64,000 nucleotides of DNA from Methanocorpusculum sp. UBA424 (GCA_002498375.1 DAHC01000007.1:22001-86000); one strand, 5' to 3'; numbered from the stretch's first letter, positions 24,839-34,692 are shown. Notes: a model not told the origin generated them from the letters alone. A program made the numbers and translations.

Positions 24839-26413
24839 ATGGCACTTGCCGGAGACAGCATACTTATCACGTTTGTACTCATCGCTGTGTACTTTGTAGT
24901 TTTACTTGGTATCGGCGTGTGGGCATCAAAGAAGATCAAAAGCTCTGAAGACTATATGCTTGCGGGCCGAAGTCTCGGGTTCTGGCTGTTTACCCTGCTG
25001 ATCGTCTGTTCGATCTGCAGCGGCATGACGCTTGTCGGAACCAGCGGATTCGGCTTTGCTTCAGGCTGGCCGGGCTTTTGGGAGCAGATATTCGTGCCTC
25101 TGTCGGCAGCATTCTGTATCATCTTCTTTGGTTCAAAACTCAATAAGATCGGAAGAAAAAACGGGTGCATGACTCTTGAGGATTACTTCGCACTCAGGTA
25201 TGAAAACACCCGGGAGCTGCGCGCTCTTTCGGCTCTTGCCAGCATCGCTGTTTCTCTGGTGTATCTCGTCGGTCAGTACACCGCCATCAGTATCGTTTTG
25301 ATCTGGGTGTTCGGTCTGGAACACTGGCAGGCTCTCCTGATTGCAGGCGTCATCATCACCGCATACACGGTGATAGGAGGTCTTTACGCCGTTTCATGGA
25401 CCGGACTTGTCCAGGGTCTGATCCTTATCTTCGGTGTTATCCTCGTTGCACCCTTTATCCTCACCTATGCGGGAGGTATCGAACATATCAACATCGTGCT
25501 TGCGACGATCGATCCGAACCTGGTAATGCCCTGGTTCCCGTCGGGAAGTACTGCGGCGTATGCATACTGCACGCCGGAATACCTCTTCTCGTTTGGTATC
25601 CTGCTGATCGTGGGTCTTGCCTGCGCCCCGCATGTTCTTTCGAATGTGTTTGCGGCACGCAAAACTTCCTACTTCAAGTGGGCGCCGATCGTGGCATTCC
25701 TGATCTATCTTGTGATCATGCTGCTCGTGAAACTCTGCGGAATGGCCGTCAGATCCATGCAGGCCGACGGACTCCTCGCGGGTATTGTGCCGGAGGGGGG
25801 AAAAGTCGCGGACTTTGCGCTCATGTACGGTCTCCAGGCGGCAAGCCCGAGTATCCTGATCACCGGTCTTTTTGCCGTGATCGTTCTTTCAGCGGTGATG
25901 TCGACGACCGACCGACTGATGCTGACGGTCGGAACGACCTTCTCCTGGGATATCTTCAAGACCATGCTCAGGCCGAAAGCCACCGAACGTCAGGTCGTGG
26001 TCGTCAGTCAGATATGTGTTCTGATTGCGGCAGTGATCTCGCTGATCCTTGCGATCAACCCGCCGGAGATGCTCGCATTTCTGATCTGGCTGGGTATCGG
26101 TCTGATGCTCTGCGCATTTGCCGTGCCTATGATCGCCGGTCTTTACTGGAGAAGGGCGACTGCAAAGGGGGCTATTGCCAGTATGCTGGTCGGTCTGATT
26201 TCCTGTCTGGCATTTGGAGCATACTATAACTTCGTGGAAAAACTGCCGATGCACTTCTCGATCTACGCACTGGTTTGTGCGATCGCGGCGATGATCATCG
26301 TCAGTCTGCTTACGAAGAAGAACTCCGACAAGGCGCTTGATATGACCTACACGGGCATGTACCTTCACCCGAGGGATGAACCACACTCTGCGACTGAAGA
26401 GTCAAAAGAGTAA
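24839..26413 (+). CDS. Sodium:solute symporter (SSS family)
   Basis: 524 residues with about 13 transmembrane segments. Family motifs: ASKKIKSSEDYMLAGRSLGFW after TM1, GFGFASGWPGFW, LVYLVGQYTAISIVL, YTVIGGLYAVSWTGLVQGLIL (the conserved SSS signature), and AVMSTTDRLMLTVGTTFSWDIFK. It imports a solute with sodium; candidates are an amino acid, acetate or pantothenate. Substrate cannot be read from sequence. Preceded by its accessory peptide. Confidence 0.9.
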   Translation: MALAGDSILITFVLIAVYFVVLLGIGVWASKKIKSSEDYMLAGRSLGFWLFTLLIVCSICSGMTLVGTSGFGFASGWPGFWEQIFVPLSAAFCIIFFGSKLNKIGRKNGCMTLEDYFALRYENTRELRALSALASIAVSLVYLVGQYTAISIVLIWVFGLEHWQALLIAGVIITAYTVIGGLYAVSWTGLVQGLILIFGVILVAPFILTYAGGIEHINIVLATIDPNLVMPWFPSGSTAAYAYCTPEYLFSFGILLIVGLACAPHVLSNVFAARKTSYFKWAPIVAFLIYLVIMLLVKLCGMAVRSMQADGLLAGIVPEGGKVADFALMYGLQAASPSILITGLFAVIVLSAVMSTTDRLMLTVGTTFSWDIFKTMLRPKATERQVVVVSQICVLIAAVISLILAINPPEMLAFLIWLGIGLMLCAFAVPMIAGLYWRRATAKGAIASMLVGLISCLAFGAYYNFVEKLPMHFSIYALVCAIAAMIIVSLLTKKNSDKALDMTYTGMYLHPRDEPHSATEESKE

Positions 26414-26473
26414 CTTCTTTTTTTACGCGAACGGGTTCCCGGGTCGCAGGTTTCAATTCATTTTCTGATCTAG

Positions 26474-26700
26474 GGGGTGCGGGGAAGTGACTGCGGGTTG
26501 GACGCTGAAAGCGGCCGACATCAGCTGAGCAAACCGAAGGTTTGCGAATCGGCCCGCGGTGAAAATATCTTATTTTCGAGGAGAACAGGATCTACGGTTT
26601 TCTCGCAATAAAAAAGCATTGGTCGCAAGTCTATCGACTTGGTCGCAAATCAAAGATTTGCTCGGCTGAGGGCTAGCCTATCGGCTCACCCCGCCCGCAA
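26474..26700 (+). repeat. Compound repeat: GGGGTGCGGGG box and several family A hairpins
   Basis: Starts GGGGTGCGGGG (26474), then one unit in plus orientation with GCAAACCgaaGGTTTGC (26529), then GCGGTGAAAATATC. Reverse-oriented hairpins CAAGTCtatcGACTTG (26626) and GCAAATCaaaGATTTGC (26645) follow, and a GAGGGCTAGCCtatcGGCTC hairpin closes it. It occupies nearly all of the gap between two convergent genes, where transcription must end. Confidence 0.8.
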
Positions 26701-26732
26701 AAAAATATGAGAGGCAGACCAGACCGTGCAGA

Positions 26733-28796
26733 TCAGCGATCCGCAGTCCAGCTCAGGTGTCCAAGGGCACGGTAGGTAAACTCCAGCTCCTCGAAGACCA
26801 GGATGTTGTTCTTCTTCAAGAGATCGACACCCGGCTTTAAGCAGTCTCCTCCAACGAAGGTTCCAACCAGCAGATTGTCGGTGCGCTTCGAGTTGTCGAT
26901 CAGGATCTGGGCGACCCGGTCGGGTGCCAGAACTTTGTTCGGGAAGTTGACCAGGATCGCCATATCCCAGAGATCCTCGTTCTTGCACAGAACATCAAAG
27001 ACCCCTCTGAACCGTGCCTCCGTGGCATCGCCTAAGAGATCGATCGGGTTGTTCTTGTTCCAGAACGGCGGAAGGAAGGTGTTCAGCTCATCGATGATGT
27101 GCTTGGGCAGATCGACGATCTCAATACCCCAGGTCTCGGCGTAATCATTAGAGAGAACGGCGAATCCACCTGCATTGGTGATCACGACCGCACGGCGGCC
27201 GGTCAGCGGCTTTTTCAGATCGCCGAGAGCTTTTGCCACCTTGAATGCGCCCGGAAGGGTCTTCACCGGAACAACACCGCACTTTCTGAATGCCTCCATG
27301 TAGACCTCGAATGCACCGGAAAGGGAACCGGTGTGGGAAGCGGCTGCCGCCTGACCTCTCTTCGAAGAACCTGCTTTGATGGCAACGATCGGTTTTGTCT
27401 TGGTGATCTCCTTTGCCATCTCCATGAATGCCACACCGTTTTTGATCTCCTCAACGTAGAGGATGATCGATTTCGTGTGCGGGTCACGGGCTGCATAACT
27501 CATGTAGTCGAGGAAGTCCAGATCACACTGGTTTCCGACCGAAACGACCTCGGAGTATCCCATCTCGGAGCCTTCCGAAAGGGAGATTCCAACAACTGCG
27601 TTGACGATCGCTCCCGACTGGGAAATGAACGCGATATCACCCGGCAGAGGCGAGGTGGACACATACGTCGTATCGAGTTTAAAGGGCGGAAGGATCAGAC
27701 CAAGACAGTTTGGACCGACGATACGGATACCGTAGTTCTTGGCGATCTCGACCATACGGGTCTCAAGCGCCCGTCCGTCCTCGTCCATCTCCTTGAATCC
27801 TGCGGTGATAACGACCGCCATCTTCACGCCTTTCTGGCCGCACTCGCTCATGATCGCCGGAACGAGCTGAGCAGGAACGGTGATAACGACCATATCCACG
27901 TGACCGGGGATAGCCGAGAGAGTCGGGTAGCATTTGACGCCCTGGATCTCGTCGCGTTTGTTGTTCACCGGGTAGACTTTGCCGGGGAACTGGAGAATAT
28001 TGCGGAACACCGCGTATCCCATCTTGGTCGGATCATCGGAAGCACCGATCACGGCGACGCTTCTTGGCTTATAGTAGTCAAGCGGAACGATCTTTGCCGG
28101 ATCGTAGTGGGCCGGAAGTTCGACCGGTTCGTCCTGAACGATGACGCGTGCATCGACTGCACAGCCGCCCTTCTCGTAGAGTCTGAGGGGATTGATATCG
28201 AACTCAACAACAGTATCGTTCTTCTCAAAGAACGCACAGGCGTTCTTTAATGTCTGGAACAGGAACTCCTCATCCAGAGGGGCCTGACCACGGTATCCTC
28301 TGATAAGGGTATATGCTTTGATCTGGTGGATCAGACTTCTGATATCCTCGTCGTCGCAGGGTAAGAGCCGGATCCCGACATCTTTATAGAACTCGACTAA
28401 GGTACCGCCAAGACCGAAGGTGAGGACACGGCCGAATGCCGGGTCGATCTTTCCGCCGATGATCAGCTCGAGACCGGGTTTTGCCATCTCTTCGACGATG
28501 ACGCCTTTGATCTCTGCTGAAGCATCATAGGCTTTTGCAGAGGTTACGATTTTATTGAATGCTTCTTTTGCTTCAGCATCCGTCTTGATCCCGACAATCA
28601 CTCCGCCCGCATCGCTTTTGTGGATGATCTGGGGGGAGACGATTTTCATTACTACGGGATAACCGATTTTTGTTGCGGCTTTTGCAGCATCGTCCGGTGT
28701 CTGGACGATCTCAAAGGCCGGAGCAGGTACATTAAACTGACGCAGAAGGTCATATCCGTCTGCTTCAGAGAGCATTTTGGTAGCTTTGACTGACAT
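26733..28796 (-). CDS. ADP-forming acyl-CoA (acetate-CoA) ligase, fused beta-alpha chain
   Basis: 687 residues. Order: ATP-grasp (beta) domain at residues 1-215 (YDLLRQFNVPAPAFEIV, GYPVVMKIVSPQIIHKSDAGGVIVG), CoA-binding fold from about 250 (SVAVIGASDDPTKMGYAVFRN), then ligase domains including IKAGSSKRGQAAAASHTGSLSGAF with the phosphorylatable histidine. The reversed beta-alpha order compared with the Pyrococcus two-subunit enzyme is common in single-chain forms. It interconverts acyl-CoA plus ADP with acid plus ATP. Confidence 0.9.
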   Translation of the reverse strand: MSVKATKMLSEADGYDLLRQFNVPAPAFEIVQTPDDAAKAATKIGYPVVMKIVSPQIIHKSDAGGVIVGIKTDAEAKEAFNKIVTSAKAYDASAEIKGVIVEEMAKPGLELIIGGKIDPAFGRVLTFGLGGTLVEFYKDVGIRLLPCDDEDIRSLIHQIKAYTLIRGYRGQAPLDEEFLFQTLKNACAFFEKNDTVVEFDINPLRLYEKGGCAVDARVIVQDEPVELPAHYDPAKIVPLDYYKPRSVAVIGASDDPTKMGYAVFRNILQFPGKVYPVNNKRDEIQGVKCYPTLSAIPGHVDMVVITVPAQLVPAIMSECGQKGVKMAVVITAGFKEMDEDGRALETRMVEIAKNYGIRIVGPNCLGLILPPFKLDTTYVSTSPLPGDIAFISQSGAIVNAVVGISLSEGSEMGYSEVVSVGNQCDLDFLDYMSYAARDPHTKSIILYVEEIKNGVAFMEMAKEITKTKPIVAIKAGSSKRGQAAAASHTGSLSGAFEVYMEAFRKCGVVPVKTLPGAFKVAKALGDLKKPLTGRRAVVITNAGGFAVLSNDYAETWGIEIVDLPKHIIDELNTFLPPFWNKNNPIDLLGDATEARFRGVFDVLCKNEDLWDMAILVNFPNKVLAPDRVAQILIDNSKRTDNLLVGTFVGGDCLKPGVDLLKKNNILVFEELEFTYRALGHLSWTADR

Positions 28797-29082
28797 GTCG
28801 GTACTCCAGTAGGTATCTCGTTCGCAGGAGTCATTTCCCGCGAATCCGAATTATACATTATTTATCATGTAGATTTGATATATACTCTGTGGTTTGAGAT
28901 AATTATTCTGTGATTGCCTGTGCTGTATTTCAACATTTGTCGAAGGTGCGCGCACGATCTGACGACAGATTTTCAAAACGAAATGAACATTTCAGCACAA
29001 TCCAGCCCCAAGGGGAACCCGGATTACTCTTTCGGTTGTTTTGCGGCACTATTGATGGATAAAAAAAGTGAAAATGTTGAAT

Positions 29083-29487
29083 TCAGTATTCCTGAGTTTC
29101 GGATTCGACGTCCGAAGGGGCGTCTTCGGCCGAAATCTCCGGTATCTCTTCGGACGAGGCGGACTCATCGTGGAATTTGCTGCGGTACGCAGTAAGAGCG
29201 GCCGCATACTCCTCGGATTCGTGGAACCCTTTGAGGAAACTGTCTCTTGTCGCACAGAGCGTTTCACCTGCCTGCTGTTCGGATGACTCCTCCAGCATGC
29301 CTTCGAGAGCGGCCTGTTCAGCGAAGTAGTTGCTCATGGACCGGCAGTAATTGAGCAGACTCTCTGCGGCCTCCTTCTCTTTCCTGAGCTGCTTGAGCGT
29401 CTTCTTTGCCGTCTTCGTCTTCTTCACGAGTTTCTTGGAAGCTTCCTTACTTGCTTTTTTGTCTTTTTTTGATTTACCCGAGGCCAT
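29083..29487 (-). CDS. Small charged protein with Lys-rich N-terminus
   Basis: 134 residues starting MASGKSKKDKKASKEASK. The first 50 residues are nearly all Lys/Ser/Ala and helix-forming, the middle is a helical stretch (AAESLLNYCRSMSNYFAEQ), and the last 30 are strongly acidic. Such polarity suggests nucleic-acid or ribosome binding. I do not recognise a family. An earlier in-frame start (29511) lacks a ribosome site. The 286-base gap before it (28797-29082) shows nothing I can name. Confidence 0.6.
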   Translation of the reverse strand: MASGKSKKDKKASKEASKKLVKKTKTAKKTLKQLRKEKEAAESLLNYCRSMSNYFAEQAALEGMLEESSEQQAGETLCATRDSFLKGFHESEEYAAALTAYRSKFHDESASSEEIPEISAEDAPSDVESETQEY

Positions 29488-29704
29488 GATTGAAACAACT
29501 CCGTTAACCATGAATTAGGAGTTCTTCTATTAATAGTGTTTGGATGGAGTACTGCAGGGGTCCGTATTTTCCCAGAAAATACCGGTGAATTCTCCGGATT
29601 TGACCCCGATTCAGGACCAAAACAGAAATAAAAGCCGTCTCATCCGTTTTGTCTGCGAAGATACGATCCTTTTTATCTCAGACGTCCAACCTGTATCCAC
29701 GATC

Positions 29705-29899
29705 ATGAAAGAGGGAAATCTGCGCAGGAATATTCATCCGGGAGATGCGGTGGCAATAATTCTGAAAAAAGATCAGGGGACGGGAGCGTTGACGTTTGGG
29801 CGGGTCGCAGATATTCTGACCAACTCCCCCAATCATCCTCACGGGATCAAGGTCAGGCTCACCGACGGATCGGTCGGCCGGGTGCAGGAGATCTACTGA
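29705..29899 (+). CDS. YwbE-like small protein (DUF2196)
   Basis: 64 residues from MKEGNLRRNIHPGDAVAI, followed by LKKDQGTGALTFGRVADILT and HPHGIKVRLTDGSVGRVQEI. This is the conserved YwbE core, present in bacteria and methanogens with no known function; the barrel-like repeats of short strands suggest an OB or KOW-type fold. An open frame begins 55 codons upstream, but family members end at about 65 residues, so the internal ATG is chosen. Its last seven bases overlap the convergent DUF89 gene. Confidence 0.75.
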   Translation: MKEGNLRRNIHPGDAVAIILKKDQGTGALTFGRVADILTNSPNHPHGIKVRLTDGSVGRVQEIY

Positions 29900-30750
29900 C
29901 GCCTGAAAACAGCGATCATCTCGCCTTTTTTTGCGCCGACGTCCCTGCCGACCGCGTCGCATTTTACCATCAGCAGATAAGCGACCGGCGGCCGGAGGGT
30001 ATACTCGGTCAGGCTCTCGTAATTGGCAAGACCTTTTGCTATGATCAGGGTTGCCTGATCGACCGCGTCACGGACTTCAGGCGGGAAGTGCGGGGGATGT
30101 GCGCCAAGCTGCGCCCCGCCGCCCGAATGGAATACGGCGTCTGCTGCATCCTCAAGCCGGATATCTGCCGCTTCTTTCACCGTCACGTCGTTCAGCATCG
30201 GTTTATCCTTCACGACGATGGTCACGTGTGAGCCGTTCTTTCGCAGTTCTTCGCAGAACATTTTATCGAAGATGATCTCCCCACAGTTGTCGGTGAAGTA
30301 GACCACACGGTCTGCGAGCTTGAAAAACTCCTCCGAGTCGTCGAGTGCCAAGCCTTTTGCCAGCATCTTTTCGAAAAATGCAACCAGATCGGTCGAGACC
30401 TCATGCCCGGTCACGCCGTAATCAATGGTGTTTCCTATGATCGCGGCGGTCATGTAATCGTGAAGGGTGTGGAGTTTCGGACGGACGGCGGCGGCAACCT
30501 TTGCCGCGGCTTCGTTGTCCTCTTTTTTCATAGCAGCATACGGATCGGTTGAGCCGATCAGCGCATAACAGGTCCGGTGGACCTCGCCTGCAGCGACGGC
30601 CGCCCGCGGATCATTTTCGAGGTACCGGTCATACACCTCCGTGCATTCGGAGGTGACTCTTGCCAAAACCTCCTCGTCATTCGTTACGATCTGCGATTGT
30701 GAACGGACTTTTGTCAGAAGACAGGTCCTGCATTCAGGTGCTAACTTCAT
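29893..30750 (-). CDS. DUF89/ARMT1-like metal-dependent phosphatase
   Basis: 285 residues. N-terminal PECRTCLLTK is typical of archaeal DUF89. The metal-binding core YFTDNCGEIIFDK precedes VVKDKPMLNDVT and FHSGGG; ANYESL follows. DUF89 enzymes are Mn/Co/Ni-dependent damage-control phosphatases that remove phosphate from toxic sugar-phosphate by-products. The N-terminal cysteine pair may be structural. Single gene between YwbE and tRNA-Pro. Confidence 0.85.
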   Translation of the reverse strand: MKLAPECRTCLLTKVRSQSQIVTNDEEVLARVTSECTEVYDRYLENDPRAAVAAGEVHRTCYALIGSTDPYAAMKKEDNEAAAKVAAAVRPKLHTLHDYMTAAIIGNTIDYGVTGHEVSTDLVAFFEKMLAKGLALDDSEEFFKLADRVVYFTDNCGEIIFDKMFCEELRKNGSHVTIVVKDKPMLNDVTVKEAADIRLEDAADAVFHSGGGAQLGAHPPHFPPEVRDAVDQATLIIAKGLANYESLTEYTLRPPVAYLLMVKCDAVGRDVGAKKGEMIAVFRRQ

Positions 30751-30771
30751 AAAAACTCTCCAAAACAGGTA

Positions 30772-30844
30772 TGGGGCCGCCGCGATTTGAACGCGAGTCA
30801 GAAGACCCCCAGTCTCCTAGGATTCCAGGCTACCCTACGGCCCC
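30772..30844 (-). tRNA. tRNA-Pro (GGG)
   Basis: On the minus strand: acceptor GGGGCCG with CGGCCCC, anticodon arm GGAGA-CTGGGGG-TCTTC with anticodon GGG, T arm with loop TTCAAAT, discriminator A. No intron and no encoded CCA. Lies 21 bases beyond the start of the DUF89 gene, same strand. Confidence 0.9.
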
Positions 30845-30918
30845 TTGCTCCACTAATATTGGCTCTCCTCTCTTTATTAAGTTGCGGTTTTGCCGGCTGG
30901 AAACCTGCTGGTATTATT

Positions 30919-32331
30919 CTATTTTGCCCGCGGCGGATCTTTCACGACCGCCGAGAAGATCAGCGCCGCGGCTCCGATCAGGAGGCCTACTGCATTTGTG
31001 ATATGGAATCCGTACATGAACACCGCGTAATCCAGATCGGCAAATGAAACGACACTGCCCGCTGCAGATGTCATAGCGGTGAAAACCGAGGCATACAGCG
31101 CGATCCCGACCACAGAGCCGAAGTAGAGGGTCGTGATCATCAGTGATGAACCAGTCCCCTCCTCACCTTTCGGCATCTGCTCGACGATCCGGCTGGAGGC
31201 CGCTCCACCGCCGATACCCCAGACCAGGCCCATCAGAACAAGACTGCCGACCAAGGGGATCAGACCCCATTCAGGAACGATGAACGCATAGATCAGGTTC
31301 GTCACTGAAAGGACACCAAACGCGGCGATAACAAATCCGCGTCTTCCGGTCATATCCGACCAGTGACCAAGGGGGATGCTTAAGAGTGCAGTGACCGCGG
31401 CTGGGATGAAGAGAAGGAGACCGCTCGCTGCCGGGTCGAAGTTCATCCCTGCCGATAGATAAAACGGCAGAAGATAGAAAAAGCCGGCACTGGTGATCTG
31501 GCTGATCAGAAACGCCGTCACCACGAATGTCAGCGGCCGCTTTTTGAAGACGCGGATGTTGAGGATCGGATGACTGCTTCTCAGTTCGGCTGCACAGAAA
31601 AGGACGAGCGAGATAAGGCATACGCAGACCGCGCCGATGATCAGCGGGTCGAAAAGACCCAGATGCGGGAGACGCTCCAGCGCAAACACGCCTGAGACCA
31701 TCAGACAGAAGAGAGCGGCCGCGCCGGTGAAATCAAAGGGGGAACGATCCGGGACCGTAGCACGCGGGATTATTTTGAGGGCAAACAGGACGGCAAATAT
31801 CCCTATCGGGATGTTGATGAAGAAGATCCAGTGCCAGGAGAGGAAATGGGTGATGACGCCGCCGATCGCGGGACCGATCGCAAACCCGATGGAGCTTGCG
31901 GCGGTGAGAACACCCATCGAGACCCCGAGCATCTTTGCGGGGAGATATTTAACGCAGATCATCGGCGCGGATGCTGCGATCATCGAGGCCCCGATCCCCT
32001 GGAAAACCCGTGAGATGATGAGGAGCGTGAGGTCAGGGGACAACCCGCAGACGACCGAGCCAAGCGTGAACAGAATGAAGCCCGCGATGAAGAGGATCTT
32101 TACGTACCCGCGGTCCGCGAGTTTTCCAAAGATGAGAATGAGACCGGCGAGCGTCAGGAGATAGGCGACGCTGACCCAGGAGATCGTGCCGGTATCCGCT
32201 CCGAACTCTGCCGCGATCACGGGAAGAGCGATATTCACGACCGACCCGTCGAGCGCGTCCATGAAGACCGCGATGCCTACGGCTATGAGGAGCAGTTTCT
32301 GACGGAACGGGTCTAAAATGATCGCGGTCAT
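30919..32331 (-). CDS. MFS drug exporter, DHA2 (14-TMS, EmrB/QacA) family
   Basis: 470 residues with about 14 transmembrane spans. Motif C-like D-x-x-DGSVVNIALPVI in TM1, GKLADRGYVKILF between TM2 and 3, GIGASMIAASAPMI and GFAIGPAIGGVI in TM4-5. These place it in the proton-coupled multidrug exporter group. No regulator is adjacent. It could export toxins or a lipid-like metabolite. Confidence 0.88.
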   Translation of the reverse strand: MTAIILDPFRQKLLLIAVGIAVFMDALDGSVVNIALPVIAAEFGADTGTISWVSVAYLLTLAGLILIFGKLADRGYVKILFIAGFILFTLGSVVCGLSPDLTLLIISRVFQGIGASMIAASAPMICVKYLPAKMLGVSMGVLTAASSIGFAIGPAIGGVITHFLSWHWIFFINIPIGIFAVLFALKIIPRATVPDRSPFDFTGAAALFCLMVSGVFALERLPHLGLFDPLIIGAVCVCLISLVLFCAAELRSSHPILNIRVFKKRPLTFVVTAFLISQITSAGFFYLLPFYLSAGMNFDPAASGLLLFIPAAVTALLSIPLGHWSDMTGRRGFVIAAFGVLSVTNLIYAFIVPEWGLIPLVGSLVLMGLVWGIGGGAASSRIVEQMPKGEEGTGSSLMITTLYFGSVVGIALYASVFTAMTSAAGSVVSFADLDYAVFMYGFHITNAVGLLIGAAALIFSAVVKDPPRAK

Positions 32332-32403
32332 AGAGCAGTACTAAGTTGATCTGCGGGGATATAAATCCCACCAAAGGCCGTGGATACCGCGCATAATTTC
32401 GGT

Positions 32404-32472
32404 TTTATACCCGATTTGCCGTAATTTTTCAGGGCGGCAAAATGTATCCGAAACTCCTTCGGCTCCCGGATA
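32404..32472 (+). promoter_or_regulatory. feo promoter and nested inverted repeat
   Basis: TTTATACC at 32404 fits a TATA box. Downstream a nested symmetrical element occurs: TATCCG (32445) with CGGATA (32467), enclosing CCGAA-actcc-TTCGG (32448-32462). It lies in the leader of feoA, where a DtxR-type repressor would be expected to act, or it folds as an RNA hairpin. Confidence 0.4.
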
Positions 32473-32499
32473 TACGTGCCGAAAAAGAGAGTAATTTGT

Positions 32500-32745
32500 A
32501 TGCAAAATGAATCAGTACGGTTATCGGATATTCCGACAGGAAAATCCGCATCGGTCCTTGGATTTATCGATGGAACAAATCTCGGCTTCCAGAGCAGGCT
32601 TCTTGAACTCGGACTTACCCGAGGCTGCTGCGTGCGGGTCACCGGCGTCGCCCCGCTTGGAGACCCGATGATGATATCGGTCAGAGGATGTCAGCTCGCC
32701 ATACGAAAAGATGACGCCGCAGATATCTGCGTGGCTGCCGTATGA
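32500..32745 (+). CDS. feoA: FeoA, ferrous iron transport accessory SH3 protein
   Basis: 81 residues: RLSDIPTGKSASVLGF, then LLELGLTRGCCVRVTGVAPLGDPMMISVRGCQLAIRKDDA. This is the SH3-like FeoA fold, which binds FeoB and modulates iron transport. The ATG at 32500 is preferred to a frame opening eight codons earlier. It overlaps feoB by four bases (ATGA). Confidence 0.9.
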   Translation: MQNESVRLSDIPTGKSASVLGFIDGTNLGFQSRLLELGLTRGCCVRVTGVAPLGDPMMISVRGCQLAIRKDDAADICVAAV

Positions 32746-34691
32746 AAAAAATCACCGTTGCATTGGCCGGCAACCCGAACTGCGGGAAGACGACGCTCTT
32801 CAATAACCTCACCGGGATGCGTCACCATGTAGGAAACTGGCCGGGAAAGACCGTCACGGTCGAAAAGAAAGAGGGGAAGATCATCTATGACGATACGACA
32901 CTCGAGATCGTGGATCTCCCCGGGACCTACAGTCTGAGCGGCCGCTCTCTTGAGGAGGAGATCGCGGTCAGTTATCTTCTGAACGAAAAACCCGACGTGG
33001 TCGTCAACATCGCGGACGCCGCACATCTGGAGAGAAATCTGTATGTCACCCTTCAGCTGATCGAGCTTGGCGTTCCCCTCGTCCTTGCATTAAATATGAA
33101 TAGATATGCCGATGCCGAAGGGCTCGTGATCGATACCAAACATCTTTCAAAGATGCTCGGTGTCCCTGTCGTTCGAATCGAAGCGATCGACGAGACCGGA
33201 AAGGACGATCTCATCAAAGCGATCCTTTCACGGCCTGCCCCCTCCGCGATGGGCACCAGGTATGATCACGAACTCGAGGAACATATTCGTGAAGTGACCG
33301 CGATCACCGGGTCACGCTGGTCTGCGATCCAGGCGCTCATCCACGGATCGGAGGTTCCTGAAGTTGAAAAGATCAGGAGCCACATCTCGGGCATCTACGG
33401 AACGCAGCCCGGAGAGATTTTTGCGGATCAGCGGTACGGGTTCATCGCCGGGATCCTGCACGAGGCCGTGGATCATATGGAGGCAGGCGGCAAAAACCAG
33501 TCTGAGCGGATCGACAAGATAGTGACCAGCAAGTGGTTCGGGTTCCCGATCTTTCTGGCCGTGATGTATCTGATCTTCCAGATCGTGTTCACCGTGGGTG
33601 CTCCGATCATGGATCTGATCGACGAAGGTTTCGGGCTGCTCGCCGGGTTTGCTTCGGCAGGTCTTGCCGATATCGCCGCCCCCGACTGGGTGGCATCTCT
33701 GATCTGTGACGGGATCATCGGCGGGGTCGGGTCGGTAGTCGTCTTCCTGCCCAACATCTTCCTGCTGTTCCTGCTTCTCGCGATCCTGGAGGATTCGGGA
33801 TATCTCGCACGGGTTGCCGTAATTATGGACCGGGTCATGCATAAACTCGGTCTGCACGGAAAATCCTTTATCCCGATGATCCTTGGATTCGGGTGCAGCG
33901 TGCCGGCAATTTTGGCGACCCGGACGCTGGAAACAAAACGCGAACGGTTTCTGACGATCCTGATCACGCCGTTTATGTCGTGCGGGGCGAGACTTCCTGT
34001 GTATCTGCTGCTCGTCGGCATTTTCTTTGCCGGCTGGTCTCAGGGATTTGTGATGTTTTCCCTGTATCTGCTGGGTATTCTGGTCGCGCTGATCACCGGG
34101 CTTCTGCTTCGAAAGACGCTCTTTAAGGGGGAGTCGTCGGCTTTCGTTCTGGAGATGCCGCCTTACCGGCTTCCAACTGTCAAAGGTGTTTTGATCCATG
34201 CAGGCGAACGATCCTGGGAGTTTCTGCGCAAAGCCGGAGTGATCATCTTCCCCGCGGTTCTGATGATGTGGCTGCTTGCCTCTCTGCCGTTCGGCGTTGA
34301 GTATGCTTCGTCGGATTCTCTGATAGGTATTGCCGGGTCAACGATCGCGCCGATCTTTGCACCGCTTGGATTCGGTTTCGCCGAAGCTGCCGTCGCGATC
34401 CTTATGGGGCTTCTTGCAAAAGAGGTCGTTGTGGGGGCATTCGGGACGCTGTACGGCGTAGGCGAGGAGGGACTTGCGGATGTGCTGATGAATGTGTTCA
34501 CGCCGCTTTCGGCATATTCGTTCATGGTGTTCATCCTGCTCTACATGCCCTGTCTTGCGGCGATGTTCACGATCCGGCAGGAGACCCGCTCGTGGAAGAT
34601 GACCGGGCTTGCGGCAGTCGGTATGTGTGCGATCGCCTGGGTCGTTTCATTTATTATATATCAGGGAGGGAAGCTTCTTGGTCTCGGCTGA
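32742..34691 (+). CDS. feoB: FeoB, ferrous iron transporter
   Basis: 649 residues. N-terminal G domain: GNPNCGKTTLFN (G1), VDLPGTYSL (G3), ALNMNRYADAEG (G4), followed by a helical switch domain and about eight membrane segments with the Gate motifs SVPAILATRTLETKRERF and SCGARLPVYLLL. Imports Fe2+ across the cytoplasmic membrane. Followed after one base by a cysteine-rich peptide gene and facing a DtxR-type regulator. Confidence 0.95.
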   Translation: MKKITVALAGNPNCGKTTLFNNLTGMRHHVGNWPGKTVTVEKKEGKIIYDDTTLEIVDLPGTYSLSGRSLEEEIAVSYLLNEKPDVVVNIADAAHLERNLYVTLQLIELGVPLVLALNMNRYADAEGLVIDTKHLSKMLGVPVVRIEAIDETGKDDLIKAILSRPAPSAMGTRYDHELEEHIREVTAITGSRWSAIQALIHGSEVPEVEKIRSHISGIYGTQPGEIFADQRYGFIAGILHEAVDHMEAGGKNQSERIDKIVTSKWFGFPIFLAVMYLIFQIVFTVGAPIMDLIDEGFGLLAGFASAGLADIAAPDWVASLICDGIIGGVGSVVVFLPNIFLLFLLLAILEDSGYLARVAVIMDRVMHKLGLHGKSFIPMILGFGCSVPAILATRTLETKRERFLTILITPFMSCGARLPVYLLLVGIFFAGWSQGFVMFSLYLLGILVALITGLLLRKTLFKGESSAFVLEMPPYRLPTVKGVLIHAGERSWEFLRKAGVIIFPAVLMMWLLASLPFGVEYASSDSLIGIAGSTIAPIFAPLGFGFAEAAVAILMGLLAKEVVVGAFGTLYGVGEEGLADVLMNVFTPLSAYSFMVFILLYMPCLAAMFTIRQETRSWKMTGLAAVGMCAIAWVVSFIIYQGGKLLGLG

Positions 34692-34692
34692 A

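Noticed and set aside
28914..29195. 93-codon plus-strand frame
   Set aside because: Overlaps the Lys-rich protein gene antisense and has no convincing start signal.
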